Both the position numbers and the translations under genes were made by a program. A stretch of 64,000 bases of DNA from Aquisphaera giovannonii (GTDB lineage Bacteria > Planctomycetota > Planctomycetia > Isosphaerales > Isosphaeraceae): assembly GCF_008087625.1 (NCBI RefSeq), contig NZ_CP042997.1, positions 1,364,001-1,428,000 on the forward strand, in the 5' to 3' direction. Under the pieces are notes generated by a model, which made no database searches, was not told the DNA's origin, and was given only the letters and a program-made list of their open reading frames with translations. Shown here in pieces: positions 8,446-17,826 of the stretch. Numbering within the stretch: position 1 is the first letter of the stretch; each line of letters opens with the position of its first letter.

Positions 8446-9867
8446 CTACCGCGCCGATTTCGCCGATTGCTCGCGGAGCAACTTCCGGACGTACTGCCTG
8501 ACGAGGATGTCGTAGAGGTCGTCCTTCTCGCCCGGGCGGGTCAGGTCCTGCCCCTTCTTGACGACGCCGATGTAGCCGACGAGCATCTCGTCGCCGACCT
8601 CCGGGCCCCAGCCGACGGCCTTCGGCGGGCTGTGCGGGTTGCGCGGGTGGGCGGAGTTGTCGAAGTGGGCGACGATCTTCACCGACGAGCCCCTGGGGAG
8701 GGAGATGGGCTTGTCGAAGTAATAGGTGTTCTGCCAGTTCGGGTCCCAGCTCTCGATGTGGAGCAGGTCCTGCGTCCGGCCGCCCGGGAAGACGGCGAAC
8801 ATCCGGAACGAGCGGCCCAGCTGGTGCATGTGGGGCGTCACCGCGAGGGCCTCCACGTCCACCGGGACGTTCCAGGTCGCCTTCACCTCGACGTCCGCCT
8901 GGCCGGCGGGGAGCCGGAACTTGTCGTTGGTTGCGTTCGCCCAGTGGAGCATCTGGCGGACGGGCTTCTTGCAGAAGTAGAGGCCGATCCGGGTCCGGTC
9001 GGACTCGACCTTGCCCGAGGGGTGATAGTGGACCTGGAGGAGCACGTCGGAGTAGGCGGGCACGGGCCGCCCGATGCCGTCGGGGAGGTGGTGGACGGTG
9101 TTCCCGGCGGCCCAGCCGCCGAGGTCCCCTTCCACGGGCACGCCCGCGTTGGAGTAGGAGGTGTAGCCGGGCCCCGGGTCGTTGGCGTCGCGCTCGCGGC
9201 CACCGCCCGCGGTGTCGAGGAACGCCATGGCGTGATGGACGACCTTCCGATTGCCCGGCTGGTACTCGACGGCGGAGATGGTGATGTCCCGCCGCAGGTT
9301 GGTCGGGATCACGAAGCACCGGTAGATGTCCGGCCCCGACGCGGGCACCTGGTAGGGCTCGGCCATCTCCAGGACCATGTCCGGCGTGCCGAGCGTCCAG
9401 CCCTCGGCGAAGGTCACCGGGGAGGGGCTGTCCTTCTCCTCGCCCCGGGGGGCGCCGGCATCCGCCCACGCCTCGAGCTTGGCCACATCCGCCGCGGTCA
9501 GCGACGGGTCGTGCTTCAGCCGCGGCCCCTTGCCCGCCTTCGGCTGCCACGGCGGCATGGAGCGGTCGCCGGCCACCGCGGCGATGTCGTCGGCCCGCTT
9601 CTTCGCCTGCTCATAGGTCTCCAGCGAGAACGGGCCCACCTGCCTGGAGCGGTGGCAGTTCATGCAGCTCTTCTGGAGGATCGGCAGGATATCCTTCGTA
9701 TACGTCGGGGTCGTGCCCGCCCCGCCCTTCCTCTCATCCGGCCCGCCCTCCCCCCGCCCCGCCCCCGCGGCGAGGCCCCTCGGCGCCGCGATCATCAGGC
9801 AGGCCAGGAGCGCAAGCGACCACCCGCCGCGGGGGGACCGGCCCCCCCGGGAATCGCCGTGGATCAT
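8446..9867 (-). CDS. Secreted cytochrome c - copper type II monooxygenase-like protein (473 aa)
   Basis: The start at 9867 begins a signal peptide ([18 protein letters not shown]) and is preceded by AGGA. A single c-type heme motif CMNCH follows ([19 protein letters not shown], about residues 65-85), then [12 protein letters not shown], as in planctomycete cytochrome modules. The C-terminal two thirds show the copper-ligand pattern of ascorbate-dependent monooxygenases (PHM/DBH type): [10 protein letters not shown] for the first site, and QVHYHPSG plus [11 protein letters not shown] for the second. Heme and Cu in one periplasmic protein suggest internal electron supply in place of ascorbate; that is inference. 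No operon partner is visible. Confidence 0.8.
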   Translation of the reverse strand: MIHGDSRGGRSPRGGWSLALLACLMIAAPRGLAAGAGRGEGGPDERKGGAGTTPTYTKDILPILQKSCMNCHRSRQVGPFSLETYEQAKKRADDIAAVAGDRSMPPWQPKAGKGPRLKHDPSLTAADVAKLEAWADAGAPRGEEKDSPSPVTFAEGWTLGTPDMVLEMAEPYQVPASGPDIYRCFVIPTNLRRDITISAVEYQPGNRKVVHHAMAFLDTAGGGRERDANDPGPGYTSYSNAGVPVEGDLGGWAAGNTVHHLPDGIGRPVPAYSDVLLQVHYHPSGKVESDRTRIGLYFCKKPVRQMLHWANATNDKFRLPAGQADVEVKATWNVPVDVEALAVTPHMHQLGRSFRMFAVFPGGRTQDLLHIESWDPNWQNTYYFDKPISLPRGSSVKIVAHFDNSAHPRNPHSPPKAVGWGPEVGDEMLVGYIGVVKKGQDLTRPGEKDDLYDILVRQYVRKLLREQSAKSAR

Positions 9868-10258
9868 CGCGGATTGTCCTTTTGGTGCGGCGAAGAATAC
9901 GAACAGGGCCCCCGAGCGGAAATCGGAGACCGGAGGTCCCATTTCGCAATCCTCGGGCCAAACGTGCCGATATGTTGGGGAATCGGCGGCGTCCGCGCAA
10001 CACCATCCCCGGCTGCTCGATGACGCGGCGGCGAGCGGGCATGCCTGTGGGAGAGCACGCGACCGCGGCCCTCGTCGTCTCGGGCTGGGCGTCGGTTCGG
10101 GATCGCGAGAGGTTTGCGAGAAGGAACTAGGAGATGAGACAAACGGTATCGAGACGCCCGAGCGGTTTCAAGCGTATCCGCGCCGCTTTGATGATTTTGT
10201 GCGAATTGTGCGTGAGGTCACGGCACCCGGAATGCAACGCGGCAGCGGTCGAAGCGGC
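9868..10258. other. Gap of about 390 bases without a clear gene
   Basis: This holds the leader of the cytochrome/monooxygenase gene. Around 10135-10215 the G+C content drops visibly and a plus-strand frame reads ERFQAYPRRFDDFVRIV, which looks protein-like but has no start, stop or neighbour to support it. I cannot call a gene here. Confidence 0.35.
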
Positions 10259-10606
10259 CTAGCAACTCAGCGAAGCGCCGGCGGGCGAGATCGAGCCGAT
10301 CGCGCTCGAGCTCGGCACGGAGCGACTCCACGCTCCCGGCGCCGACGGCAGTCGAAGCTGATCGAGCCGGCGAGCCCCCTGGGCGCTCGGCCAGGGCCAG
10401 GCCAGCCCGCGGGCCGCCACGGCGAGCACGGCGAAGAAGGCGGCGAAACCCTGCGGATGGAGGAACGTGCCGCACAGGGCGGCCGCCGCCGCCGCGAAGG
10501 CCAGGCCGCCGAGCGGGGCCTTCACCGATCGGACGCGGGACGCGACTCCCCCCAGAAGGGCCCGGCCCAGGGCTTCTCCGCCGGCGATCTGCTGTGACGC
10601 CGGCAC
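10259..10606 (-). pseudogene. Probable remnant of a DUF58-type membrane protein N-terminus
   Basis: The frame reads APLGGLAFAAAAAALCGTFL, then HPQGFAAFFAVLAVAARGLA and WPWPS. This is the double-helix membrane hairpin (FLHPQGF...AWPW) that opens planctomycete DUF58 proteins. After it, sense is lost: the frame runs into unrelated residues and stops at 10259, while another frame (ending at 10218) gives ESLRAELERDRLDLARRRF. The normal protein is several hundred residues with a vWA-like DUF58 domain, none of which is present. I read it as a decayed fragment; a short genuine membrane protein is the alternative. Confidence 0.35.
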
Positions 10607-10801
10607 GATCTCGTTCGCTCCGGTCCATCGCGTTGAGGATTGGGATCATCGTGTGAGCGTGCGTCGATGAATGCGCCGGCAATGGGCAGGCCGTCCCCCC
10701 GGCGCACAGGCCGATCGGGGCCGTTCGTGTCGATCACGAAGGTCGGATCGTGCCCTCGGTGGCTGTCGAGGTCGGATGGCCTCGCGGCGGCCCATTCGGC
10801 C

Positions 10802-11251
10802 TCAGGATCGACTCGGAGCACGCCCGCGCCGGGGCGCGTTCGGGACGTTCCTGGGCGCCCTGTCCTCGGGAGCGAGCTTCCTCTGCTCGAGGTTCCGGAT
10901 GTCCTCCGCGGTGGGAACCTGGGCCTCCCGAAGCGCGTAGATGTCCTGCTCGGCCGCCTTCCAGTCGCCGGCCATCGCCTTCGACACGACCGCCGTCAGG
11001 GCGTCGTGCTCGGCGTCCGAGAGGCGGCCCTCGTCATGGCGCGTCTCGATCAGGCGGGCGTTCGACTCCAGCCAGTCCTTGTTCCGGGCCGAGACGGCCG
11101 TCGCCAGGGACGTGATGATCTCTCGATTCCCGGCGGCGACCTGCGTCGGGCGGTCGCAGCCGGCGGTCCCGACGAGGACCGCCCCCAGGACGAGCGCCAC
11201 GAGCACGCCCGGCCCGCGTCGGGCACGTACGAGACGGGAGGGAGGCAACAT
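10802..11251 (-). CDS. Probable lipoprotein, last gene of the DUF1559 cluster (149 aa)
   Basis: The ATG at 11251 is favoured because GAGGT lies nine bases upstream; another ATG at 11269 would add six residues. A basic N-terminus and hydrophobic stretch (GVLVALVLGAVLVGTAGC) end in a cysteine consistent with lipid modification, although the -3 residue is Thr and not the usual Leu. The mature part is helical and charged (EIITSLATAVSARNKDWLES, then ARLIETRHDEGRLSDAEHDA). Only 23 bases separate it from the upstream DUF1559 gene, so it belongs to that operon. In planctomycetes DUF1559 genes are often followed by a small lipoprotein of this kind; function unknown. Confidence 0.7.
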   Translation of the reverse strand: MLPPSRLVRARRGPGVLVALVLGAVLVGTAGCDRPTQVAAGNREIITSLATAVSARNKDWLESNARLIETRHDEGRLSDAEHDALTAVVSKAMAGDWKAAEQDIYALREAQVPTAEDIRNLEQRKLAPEDRAPRNVPNAPRRGRAPSRS

Positions 11252-11274
11252 CTTGGGGGACCTCGGCATGGTGC

Positions 11275-12258
11275 TCAGTAGGAATCGGCGCTGATGACCT
11301 CGCCGCCCGCGCGCGTCGCCAGGGCGGGCCAGACGGCCTGGCTGATGGTCGACCTCGCGAACCGGACGCTGCCGTCGCCCATGAGCACGTTGGAGCCGTC
11401 CGGGTGCTCGGCGTACATCCCGCAGAGCTTGCAGGAGCGGGCGTTGGGCGGGTGGATCAAAGGCGGATCCTCGCCGGGGTTCGGGCCGCTGTGGACCAGG
11501 GCCTGGGTCGCGCCGACGTCGCACCACGAGGTCGCGAACCGGGGCGTCGGGCACCCGATCGCGCCGGGGACGATCCCGACCCACGTCTTGTCGCTCAGGA
11601 CCGCGCTGTGTTCGCCCGCGAAGATCGTGTTCGAAAGCCCGTCGGTGACCGAGGCGTCCCGGACCTTGCCGTTGCGGAAGATCGGCCCGTCGGCGAGGGC
11701 AGACCAGTCGTCGGCCGCGTAGCCCCAGGCTTCCTGCCGGCCCGCATTCGCCGCGTAGTGCGACCGGCTGAGCGTGGCCAGGACGTCGCCGCCCTCGTCC
11801 TTCACGTCGTACAGCAACGACGCCTCGCTGACGGACGGGCAGAGGAAGACGGCCACCGAGGCCCGCGCCCCGGTCGTGTTCGCCGGGAGCCAGCAGGGAA
11901 GGTTGACGTTCAGCGACGCGTGTAACGGCGACAGCTCCAGGTAGGGCAGAAGCAGGGCCCCCCAGGCCCAGCCCGGCCCCGCGTCGCGGGTGAGCGGGTC
12001 CGGCGGCCCCATGAGCGTGCTGCCGCCCGGCAGGATGAGATACCCCGGCGGGAACTGGCCGTGCGAATCGTGATAGCCGTGCATGGCCAGGCCGACCTGC
12101 TTGAGGTTGTTGGTGCACTGGGCCCGCCTCGCGGCCTCCCGCGCCGACTGGACCGCGGGCATCAGCATCGCGATGAGCAGGGCCATGATCGCGATCACCA
12201 CGAGCAGCTCGATCAGCGTGAACCCGGGATCGCGTGGCGTCCTTCGACGAGTCTGCAT
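11275..12258 (-). CDS. DUF1559 prepilin-like protein (327 aa), second of a tandem pair
   Basis: Type II pseudopilin-like protein. A class III leader is followed by the cleavage site [13 protein letters not shown] with the invariant Glu at +5, then [18 protein letters not shown] and TNNLKQVGLAMHGYHD, which open the DUF1559 domain. The C-terminus has the family signature MGDGSVRFARSTIS and ends EVISADSY. The start has a near-perfect GGAGGAG site. It shares its architecture and its last eight residues with the upstream DUF1559 gene, pointing to duplication. Role: probably surface or secretion-system pseudopilin, as inferred for the family; direct evidence is lacking. Confidence 0.92.
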   Translation of the reverse strand: MQTRRRTPRDPGFTLIELLVVIAIMALLIAMLMPAVQSAREAARRAQCTNNLKQVGLAMHGYHDSHGQFPPGYLILPGGSTLMGPPDPLTRDAGPGWAWGALLLPYLELSPLHASLNVNLPCWLPANTTGARASVAVFLCPSVSEASLLYDVKDEGGDVLATLSRSHYAANAGRQEAWGYAADDWSALADGPIFRNGKVRDASVTDGLSNTIFAGEHSAVLSDKTWVGIVPGAIGCPTPRFATSWCDVGATQALVHSGPNPGEDPPLIHPPNARSCKLCGMYAEHPDGSNVLMGDGSVRFARSTISQAVWPALATRAGGEVISADSY

Positions 12259-12297
12259 GTTCTCCTCCGGAGGGTAGGGAGCGGCGTCGCTCGGGGA

Positions 12298-13341
12298 TCA
12301 GTACGAATCGGCGGAGATCACCTCGCCGAAGTTCCGGGTCGCCATCGCCCGCCAGGGCGCCGGGTTGATCGACGACTTGAGGAACCGGACCGAGCCGTCG
12401 CCCAGCAGGAAGTTGGCCCCGCCGGGGTGCCGGCTCCAGTAGTCCTCCACGTGGGCCTCCTCCTGGTTGATCGTCCGGTTCCCATCCTCCAGGCCCGCCG
12501 GGCCCATGACCTGCGTCCAGCACTCCTCCGGGGACGGGTTGAACTTGTCCGTCCCCCCCTCGATGGGCGAGGTCTTGCCCAGCCAGCCGCCGATCGACCG
12601 CGCCGTCCACGTCACGTAGCTGAGGTTGTGGCTCCGCTCGCCGACGGCGATCGTGTTGCTCGTCCCGTCGGTGATGGCGGCGATCCTCGTGGCGCTGTTG
12701 CGGTGGAAGATCCCCGCCGGGGTGCCAATCGATCCCACGTTCGGGGCATCGGTCGGCGCCGAGCCCGCGCAGATCTCGCCGATCCCCCACATGCCGACGT
12801 AGTTCCCCCGCGAGACGTAGTCCACGACGTTCGTGCCGGAGTACGTGCCCGGGTCGTTCGGGTCCGGCGGGTCCGCGAAGACCGGGACCACCGGCGGCCC
12901 GTCATCGGACGGGCAGAGGTACACGCTCAGGACGAGGGTGCTGCACGTGTCGTTGGCCTTGTAGGCGACGGAGAGGTTGAAGTTGATCGCGTTGTAGGCG
13001 TTCTGCTGCTCCATCTGGGCGAGGATCATGCTGCCCCACGCCCAGCCCGGCCCCAGGTCGACCGACGAGGCGTTCTCGGCGTCCTGATCGCAAGGGTCGG
13101 TGACCGTCTTGTCGACGGCGCTGACGTAGCCCGGCGGGAAGACGTCGAACGCCGAGTGGTAGTTGTGGAGGGCCAGCCCGATCTGCTTGAGGTTGTTGGT
13201 GCACTGGGCGCGGCGGGCCGCCTCCCGGGCGGACTGGACCGCCGGCAGCAGCAGGGCGATCAGCACCGCGATGATGGAGATGACGACGAGCAGCTCGATC
13301 AGCGTGAAGCCGCGGGGGCGGTGCGGGGCCGGCATCTTCAT
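12298..13341 (-). CDS. DUF1559 prepilin-like protein (347 aa), read from its own internal start
   Basis: Starting at the ATG at 13341 the protein has an ordinary short prepilin leader ([11 protein letters not shown]) and the cut site [17 protein letters not shown], then [16 protein letters not shown] and [15 protein letters not shown]. The C-terminus carries [14 protein letters not shown] and ends EVISADSY. The ribosome-binding site is poor, with only a GGA about 10 bases upstream, which is unusual beside the strong one of the next gene. The same frame continues upstream without a stop into an ECF sigma factor, so this gene may be made as a free protein, as a fusion, or both (see the next entry). 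It stands 39 bases before the second DUF1559 gene. Confidence 0.8.
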   Translation of the reverse strand: MKMPAPHRPRGFTLIELLVVISIIAVLIALLLPAVQSAREAARRAQCTNNLKQIGLALHNYHSAFDVFPPGYVSAVDKTVTDPCDQDAENASSVDLGPGWAWGSMILAQMEQQNAYNAINFNLSVAYKANDTCSTLVLSVYLCPSDDGPPVVPVFADPPDPNDPGTYSGTNVVDYVSRGNYVGMWGIGEICAGSAPTDAPNVGSIGTPAGIFHRNSATRIAAITDGTSNTIAVGERSHNLSYVTWTARSIGGWLGKTSPIEGGTDKFNPSPEECWTQVMGPAGLEDGNRTINQEEAHVEDYWSRHPGGANFLLGDGSVRFLKSSINPAPWRAMATRNFGEVISADSY

Positions 13342-14016
13342 GGGCGGGGGTCCAGGGTGGCTCCGTCTTGAGTCGTGAGAGGCGGTTGAGGCCTCGGGGC
13401 GGTCGTCCGCCCGAGGATGCCGCCCCGCGGCGGGCGGCCCGTTGGCTTCGAGCACGGTTCGGAGGTGTTGCCGGGCCCGGCTCAGCCGCGAGCGGACGGT
13501 GCCGATCGGGATGCCCAGGGATTCGGCGATCCCGGCGTAATCCAGCCGCCCGTCGGTCCAGAGGCGGACGACGGCCCGCTGATCCGGGGGCATGGACCGC
13601 ATCGCCTCGTCGAGGCCCATGCGGAGCTCCGCGAACTCCGCGCGGCCCGACGGCTCGTCGCCGTCGCTCGCCTCCGCCCGCCGCTCGCCGGCGAGGCGCT
13701 CGTGCTTGCGGCGGCGGGCTCGGGTCCGGGCCAGGTGGAGGCTGTTCAGGACCACCGCCCTGGCCAGCCATCTCGCGGGGCGTTGCGGCATCTCGGGCTC
13801 GTCCCAGAGGGCGATCAGGGCCTCCTGGACCGCGTCCGCCGCCTCCGCGTCGTCGCCGAGGATCCGTCGCGCCAGGGCCATCATTCGTCCGGTCATCCGG
13901 GGCGCGGTGCGCGCAAGAAAATCGGATTTCCGGTCGTTCGCCGGCGGCCGCATGCCCCGGCGGCCGGGTGGATCTCCGTCCAGCCCGGCGAACCGCATGG
14001 TCGTGAGGAGGCTCAT
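12298..14016 (-). CDS. ECF sigma factor whose frame runs without a stop into DUF1559 (572 aa if fused)
   Basis: Residues 40-190 are an ECF sigma factor. Region 2 reads [29 protein letters not shown] and [18 protein letters not shown]. Region 4 reads [20 protein letters not shown], then [20 protein letters not shown]. After region 4 the frame does not stop: a Pro/Arg/His-rich linker of about 35 residues leads to Met226 and the DUF1559 prepilin leader, and the first stop is at 12298. The sigma factor therefore has no stop codon of its own in this sequence. The start at 14016 is a best guess among 14016, 13998 and 13953; none has a good ribosome-binding site. A frameshift in the linker is the main alternative. 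Confidence 0.6.
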   Translation of the reverse strand: MSLLTTMRFAGLDGDPPGRRGMRPPANDRKSDFLARTAPRMTGRMMALARRILGDDAEAADAVQEALIALWDEPEMPQRPARWLARAVVLNSLHLARTRARRRKHERLAGERRAEASDGDEPSGRAEFAELRMGLDEAMRSMPPDQRAVVRLWTDGRLDYAGIAESLGIPIGTVRSRLSRARQHLRTVLEANGPPAAGRHPRADDRPEASTASHDSRRSHPGPPPMKMPAPHRPRGFTLIELLVVISIIAVLIALLLPAVQSAREAARRAQCTNNLKQIGLALHNYHSAFDVFPPGYVSAVDKTVTDPCDQDAENASSVDLGPGWAWGSMILAQMEQQNAYNAINFNLSVAYKANDTCSTLVLSVYLCPSDDGPPVVPVFADPPDPNDPGTYSGTNVVDYVSRGNYVGMWGIGEICAGSAPTDAPNVGSIGTPAGIFHRNSATRIAAITDGTSNTIAVGERSHNLSYVTWTARSIGGWLGKTSPIEGGTDKFNPSPEECWTQVMGPAGLEDGNRTINQEEAHVEDYWSRHPGGANFLLGDGSVRFLKSSINPAPWRAMATRNFGEVISADSY

Positions 14017-14245
14017 CAGTCCGTGTTCCCGTCCATCGAGGTGCGCGAAGCGGTGGTGATCCGGTCCGTTCCGGGCGTGGGCCCGCCGAGGGCGGCGATC
14101 CTCGTGCTTACGCGACCCCGCTCCGATCGGCGGAGCGGGGCGGATCATCGCCGCGGGGGGCCCGCGGAGGGCCGCCGGACGTCGAGGGACGTGGGCCGTA
14201 CTGGAGAGGGCGCGAGGGCCGCGCCGGTCGGATCGTCCCGCGAGG

Positions 14246-14641
14246 TCAGGCGGCGACCGCGGTCGAGGCGGGTGGCGCGCGGGGCGAGGCCGAGCGGACG
14301 GATGTGCGTGTGGCGGGCGGGCGCTCGGGGAAGGGCTGCCAGCCGGACGGTTGCCAGCCGGTCGCCAAGGTGGGCGGATCGGCGGCGAGCTGAGGCTGGC
14401 CGAGGTAATGGCAGATCGGGCAGTCGTCGCCCTGCAGGTGGAGGGCGCCGGCGGGTATGGCGGCGGCCTCCTCGGCCGTCGCGGCCCCCTCCGCCACGCC
14501 GCCCTGATGGCCCTCCGCCCGGGAGAGCTCGGGCGAATGGGCCCATCCCGGCAAGTCGTGCAGGCATGGGCCGCAGAGCGTCGCGACCGCGTGGATCGCG
14601 AGCAGGCAGCAGGCCAGCAGCGGACGGGCGGGCCGGGGCAT
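14246..14641 (-). CDS. Secreted Cys/His-containing hypothetical protein (131 aa)
   Basis: The ATG at 14641 gives a clear signal peptide ([19 protein letters not shown]). The mature part contains CLHDLPG and a C-x-x-C-H motif in [15 protein letters not shown], like the DUF2946-type proteins that accompany metal or heme genes in other bacteria; the resemblance is limited to this motif and layout. The last 40 residues are Pro/Ala/Ser-rich. It lies upstream of the sigma/DUF1559 genes on the same strand, 229 bases away. Function unknown; a role in copper or heme handling would be a guess. Confidence 0.6.
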   Translation of the reverse strand: MPRPARPLLACCLLAIHAVATLCGPCLHDLPGWAHSPELSRAEGHQGGVAEGAATAEEAAAIPAGALHLQGDDCPICHYLGQPQLAADPPTLATGWQPSGWQPFPERPPATRTSVRSASPRAPPASTAVAA

Positions 14642-14823
14642 GGCGGGCGAGATTCTCTCTTCGGGCAACGGGGGAGGCCGGGGCGATCCGGCCGGCCGGT
14701 TTCCTCGCCCGCCCGCGGAGGGTGGGCCCTGTTCATCCTTATGTTGCCGGCCGGCCCGTCGGAGTTCCAGGAGATTTCCGGGTCTTGCGGATTGATCGCC
14801 CGGGCCGCCGGTCGCCCGGCTCG

Positions 14824-15255
14824 CTACTTCGCGGCCGCCCTGGGGGTCGCGGCGAATTCCTCGGCGGTCAGGGGCCGGATCGTCCGGCAGTCCTGCATGA
14901 GGACGGGCCCCCCACGCTCGGGGGCCGCCTTCGAGAAGGCCAGGATCGTATCTCCCCCGTCGTCGGCCGGCGGCGAGCCCCAGGCGACGACGAGCTCGCC
15001 GGAGTTCAGCAGGTCGAGGGCGTTGGGGAGGCCCTGGCCGGGCCCCTTCCCCCGCAGCTCCCTGGCACCCTTCGGGGCGCGACGGTTCTTGTGGAAGAAG
15101 TCCCGGTACGCCGCCGCGAGCTCTCGCAATCCCTGCTGGTCCGCCGGGATCGCCTCCGCGTGCCGCGGCCCCCCGCAGCCGGTCAGGATGGCCGCGGGCC
15201 CGGCGCATACGAGAGAAAGGAAGGATCGGCGCGTCCGCCGGATTCGCTGGATCAT
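14824..15255 (-). CDS. Small lipoprotein (143 aa)
   Basis: The N-terminus is basic (MIQRIRRTRRSFLSLVCAG), followed by PAAILTGCGG, a credible lipobox with Cys after TG. The mature domain begins AIPADQQGLRELAAAYRDFF, contains LLNSGELVVAWG and an acidic loop, and ends RTIRPLTAEEFAATPRAA. The texture (a residue-comparison segment followed by ELVVAWG) resembles planctomycete lipoproteins that accompany DUF1559 genes. AAGGAG lies about 12 bases upstream. It heads the minus-strand run 15255 to 10802 and may be co-transcribed with those genes. Confidence 0.65.
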   Translation of the reverse strand: MIQRIRRTRRSFLSLVCAGPAAILTGCGGPRHAEAIPADQQGLRELAAAYRDFFHKNRRAPKGARELRGKGPGQGLPNALDLLNSGELVVAWGSPPADDGGDTILAFSKAAPERGGPVLMQDCRTIRPLTAEEFAATPRAAAK

Positions 15256-15375
15256 GCTCGGGACGGCTCCTTCGAGGGATGAGGTCGTCTCCTCCATCCA
15301 GGAGGTTGCCGCCGGACCGGGGTGGGTTCCGGCGCCGGCGCCGATCCGCCCGCGAGCAGCTCGCGCCCCGGGAAT

Positions 15376-15404
15376 CTGTCGCGTGAGACCGTCGCTGATA
15401 TAAT
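15376..15404 (+). promoter_or_regulatory. Probable promoter of the PP2C gene
   Basis: A perfect TATAAT at 15399-15404 is preceded, 17 bases upstream, by a weak -35 (CTGTCG at 15376-15381). The predicted start lies about 30 bases before the ATG at 15442. The region is also the leader of a divergent lipoprotein gene. Confidence 0.4.
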
Positions 15405-15441
15405 CGGGGTGTGCATCTCCAACTGCCCGGGGGGACGGACC

Positions 15442-16470
15442 ATGTCGGCCACGCCGCTGAGCCTCGAGACCGCCGAGTTCGAGTTCCTCGTGGGCCCGTA
15501 CGACTCGTCCAGCGAGACCCCGGCCGAGCCGCCCAGCAGGACGATCCGGGTCAAGTACGGGGCCGTCAGCGACACCGGCAGGGTCCGGGCCCGGAACGAG
15601 GACCACTACATGGTGGCCCGCGTCCGGAGGACGCTGGACGTCCTGGCGCACAACCTGCCGAAGGGGGAGATGGCGGAATCCCTCGCCGAGGACGCCTACG
15701 TCATGGTCGTGGCCGACGGCATGGGCGGGATGAACTCCGGCGACGTGGCCAGCATGCTCGCGATCAGCACCGGCGTGAAGCTCGCGGATCGCAGCGTGAA
15801 GTGGGGCCTCAAGATCAACGACCAGGAGGCGGCCGAGCTCCTGCGGCGGATGAGCATGTATTTCCGCCTCATCGACCGCCGGATCACCCGCAAGAGCGAG
15901 CAGCACCGCCGGTATTTCGGCATGGGCACCACGATGACGCTGGCGTACAGCGTGGGGATCCACCTGTTCCTCATCCACGTGGGGGACTCGCGGGCCTACC
16001 TCTACCGCCGCGGCAAGCTCGAGCAGCTGACCCGCGACCACACCGTCGCGCAGGCGCTCGCCGACGCCGGGCAGATCGAGCAGAGCGAGGTCCGCACGCA
16101 CAGCAAGCGGAACACCCTGACCAACTACCTGGGCGGACACTGGGGCCGGGTCAAGGCGGACGTCCTCCACCTCCAGCTCGAGGACGACGACCGCGTGCTC
16201 GTCTGCAGCGACGGCCTCAGCGACATGGTGGACGACCCGGGCATCGCGGCCGTCCTGGCCGCCCACCCCGAGCCCGACGCCGCCGCCCTGGCGCTGACCC
16301 GGGCCGCCCTCGACGGCGGCGGCCGCGACAACGTCACCGTCCTCGTGGCCCGCTACGGCATCCCCTTCTCCCCGCGCTCCACCGAGGAGGCGGACGCCAC
16401 CCCCGTCGCCCCGGGCCCGGCTCACGCGGACGTGGCGACCGAGGATTTCCCCACGGAGCCGGCCGGCTGA
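15442..16470 (+). CDS. PP2C-family Ser/Thr phosphatase (342 aa)
   Basis: All PP2C metal-centre motifs are present in order: GAVSDTGRVRARNEDHYMV, VMVVADGMGGMNSGDVAS, FGMGTTMTLAYSV, LIHVGDSRAYLYRRGKLEQL, VLVCSDGLSDMVDDP and GGGRDNVTVLVARYG. Asp of the first and second blocks and of GGRDN coordinate the two metals. A 30-residue N-terminal extension and a Pro/Ala tail flank the domain; there is no membrane segment, so the enzyme is cytoplasmic. An insert of about 30 residues between the first two motifs is a little longer than usual. It likely reverses the Ser/Thr kinases common in this lineage. A 13-bp hairpin overlaps its stop codon. Confidence 0.92.
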   Translation: MSATPLSLETAEFEFLVGPYDSSSETPAEPPSRTIRVKYGAVSDTGRVRARNEDHYMVARVRRTLDVLAHNLPKGEMAESLAEDAYVMVVADGMGGMNSGDVASMLAISTGVKLADRSVKWGLKINDQEAAELLRRMSMYFRLIDRRITRKSEQHRRYFGMGTTMTLAYSVGIHLFLIHVGDSRAYLYRRGKLEQLTRDHTVAQALADAGQIEQSEVRTHSKRNTLTNYLGGHWGRVKADVLHLQLEDDDRVLVCSDGLSDMVDDPGIAAVLAAHPEPDAAALALTRAALDGGGRDNVTVLVARYGIPFSPRSTEEADATPVAPGPAHADVATEDFPTEPAG

Positions 16471-16483
16471 CGGCCGGCTCCGT
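16453..16483. terminator. Stem-loop overlapping the PP2C stop codon
   Basis: Perfect 13-bp arms, ACGGAGCCGGCCG at 16453-16465 and its complement at 16471-16483, with a five-base loop that contains the TGA stop. No T-tract follows. It lies between two convergent genes and probably works in both directions. Confidence 0.6.
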
Positions 16484-16505
16484 CCCGTCGATCCGCCGCG
16501 GCCGG

Positions 16506-17405
16506 TCAGCCGTCGGGCGACCCGGCTCGCCCGCGGAGCGCCTCGAGGAGCCCGGCGAGGTCCGCCGGCAGCGGAGCCTCGGCGCGGACGGGCTGGCCCG
16601 TGCTCGGGTGGGCCAGCTCCAGCGACCTGGCGTGGAGGGCCTGGCGGGAGAAGGGGACGGGGAACTTGGGCAGCGAGCGGTCGCGGTAGACCGGGTCCGC
16701 GACCACCGGGTGGCCGATCGCGGCGAGGTGGATGCGGACCTGGTGCGTGCGGCCCGTCTCCAGCCGGCAGGAGAGCAGGCTCGCGACCGTGCCGAACGCC
16801 TCGACCACGCGGTAGTGGGTCACGGCCTCGACCCCTCGCGCGGGGCCCCGGCCGCGGGCCACGCCGCGGCGGCCGTCGCCGCGATCCTCGACCAGAGGAA
16901 GGTCGATCGTCCCCTCCGGGGTCAGGAAGGCGCCCTCGACGACGGCGAGGTACTCGCGACGGGCGGCGTGGGCCCGGAACATCGCCTGCAAGGGTCGGAG
17001 CACCTGCGGGGACGTGGCCACCAGGATCGTCCCGGTCGTGTCGCGGTCCAGGCGGTGGACGATGCCCACGTACGGCCGCGTCCGCCCTCGCTTGCGCATG
17101 AGGTAGCGGCCGACGCGCTCCAGCAGGGTGTCCCCCTCGCGCTCCTGGGTCGGCTGGGTCAGCAGCCCGGCCGGCTTGTCGACGACGAGGATCTCGGGGT
17201 CCTCGTGGAGGACGCTCAGGTGGCGATCCGCCCCCCCGAACCGCGGCCGGTTGACGTCGAAGGCGACCGCGGCGTCGGGCTCGACCTCCAGCCCCGGCTC
17301 CAGGCATCGCGCGCCGTCGACGTCCACCTGGCCCTTGCGGACGGCCTCCTGGGCGGCCCGCCGCGAGAGGCCGTAGCGATCGGAAACGAGCTTGTCGAGT
17401 CTCAT
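16506..17405 (-). CDS. RluA-family 23S rRNA pseudouridine synthase (299 aa)
   Basis: An N-terminal S4 RNA-binding domain (MRLDKLVSDRYGLSRRAAQE, AVRKGQVDVDG) is followed by the synthase domain: VVDKPAGLLTQP, then GIVHRLDRDTTGTILVA with the catalytic Asp of HRLDRDTTG. RLETGRTHQVRIHLAAIGHP and VADPVY are the later family blocks. Length is typical of RluD/RluC-like enzymes. The ATG at 17405 begins directly at the S4 domain. The exact uridine target cannot be assigned. Confidence 0.9.
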   Translation of the reverse strand: MRLDKLVSDRYGLSRRAAQEAVRKGQVDVDGARCLEPGLEVEPDAAVAFDVNRPRFGGADRHLSVLHEDPEILVVDKPAGLLTQPTQEREGDTLLERVGRYLMRKRGRTRPYVGIVHRLDRDTTGTILVATSPQVLRPLQAMFRAHAARREYLAVVEGAFLTPEGTIDLPLVEDRGDGRRGVARGRGPARGVEAVTHYRVVEAFGTVASLLSCRLETGRTHQVRIHLAAIGHPVVADPVYRDRSLPKFPVPFSRQALHARSLELAHPSTGQPVRAEAPLPADLAGLLEALRGRAGSPDG

Positions 17406-17826
17406 GGTTTGCGTGGCTGATTGCGTGGCGTTGGTCCGCCCGGCCCCGGGCTTGGATCGGCGATTATAACGGGCCGGGCCGCCTCGGTGCGATCCGGCCC
17501 GGACCGCCTCCCCTCGGGGACTCAATCCCGCGTCGGTCCCGGCCGATAGTTAACGGAAGCATCGCGTCATCCCGCACGACCCAAATTGCGGAAACGCGAG
17601 GTTTCTCTGGTGTCAAGCCGTCAATCCGGCCGATCTGATAGGCAAGCAAGAAGCCCGGCGACCGCACCATGCGGCGGGGGCCGGCCGTCGCGTGGACGGG
17701 CCGGGTCCTCCGGACTCGGCAATCGCATGCGGCCGGACGGGAAGAAATTCAGGACTCCCTCGGCGGTGGATCCTCCCACTAGGATGGGTCGGAGGGCCGT
17801 CGGAGATGCCAAGGAGGGTGGATACG
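17406..17826. other. 421-base divergent intergenic region
   Basis: Leader region between the pseudouridine synthase (minus) and a lipoprotein gene (plus). I found no repeat, RNA gene or well-formed promoter. A slightly A+T-richer patch at 17550-17640 is the likeliest place for divergent promoters. An AAGGAGGG ribosome-binding site lies at the right edge (about 17811-17818). Confidence 0.4.

Noticed and set aside
8250-8500. Possible small plus-strand gene
   Set aside because: The frame has some protein-like residues but no start, no ribosome-binding site, no family and it runs into the end of the next gene.
10135-10215. Possible transferred or regulatory A+T-rich patch
   Set aside because: Only about 80 bases, no dyad, no promoter of good quality and no gene beside it that it could serve.
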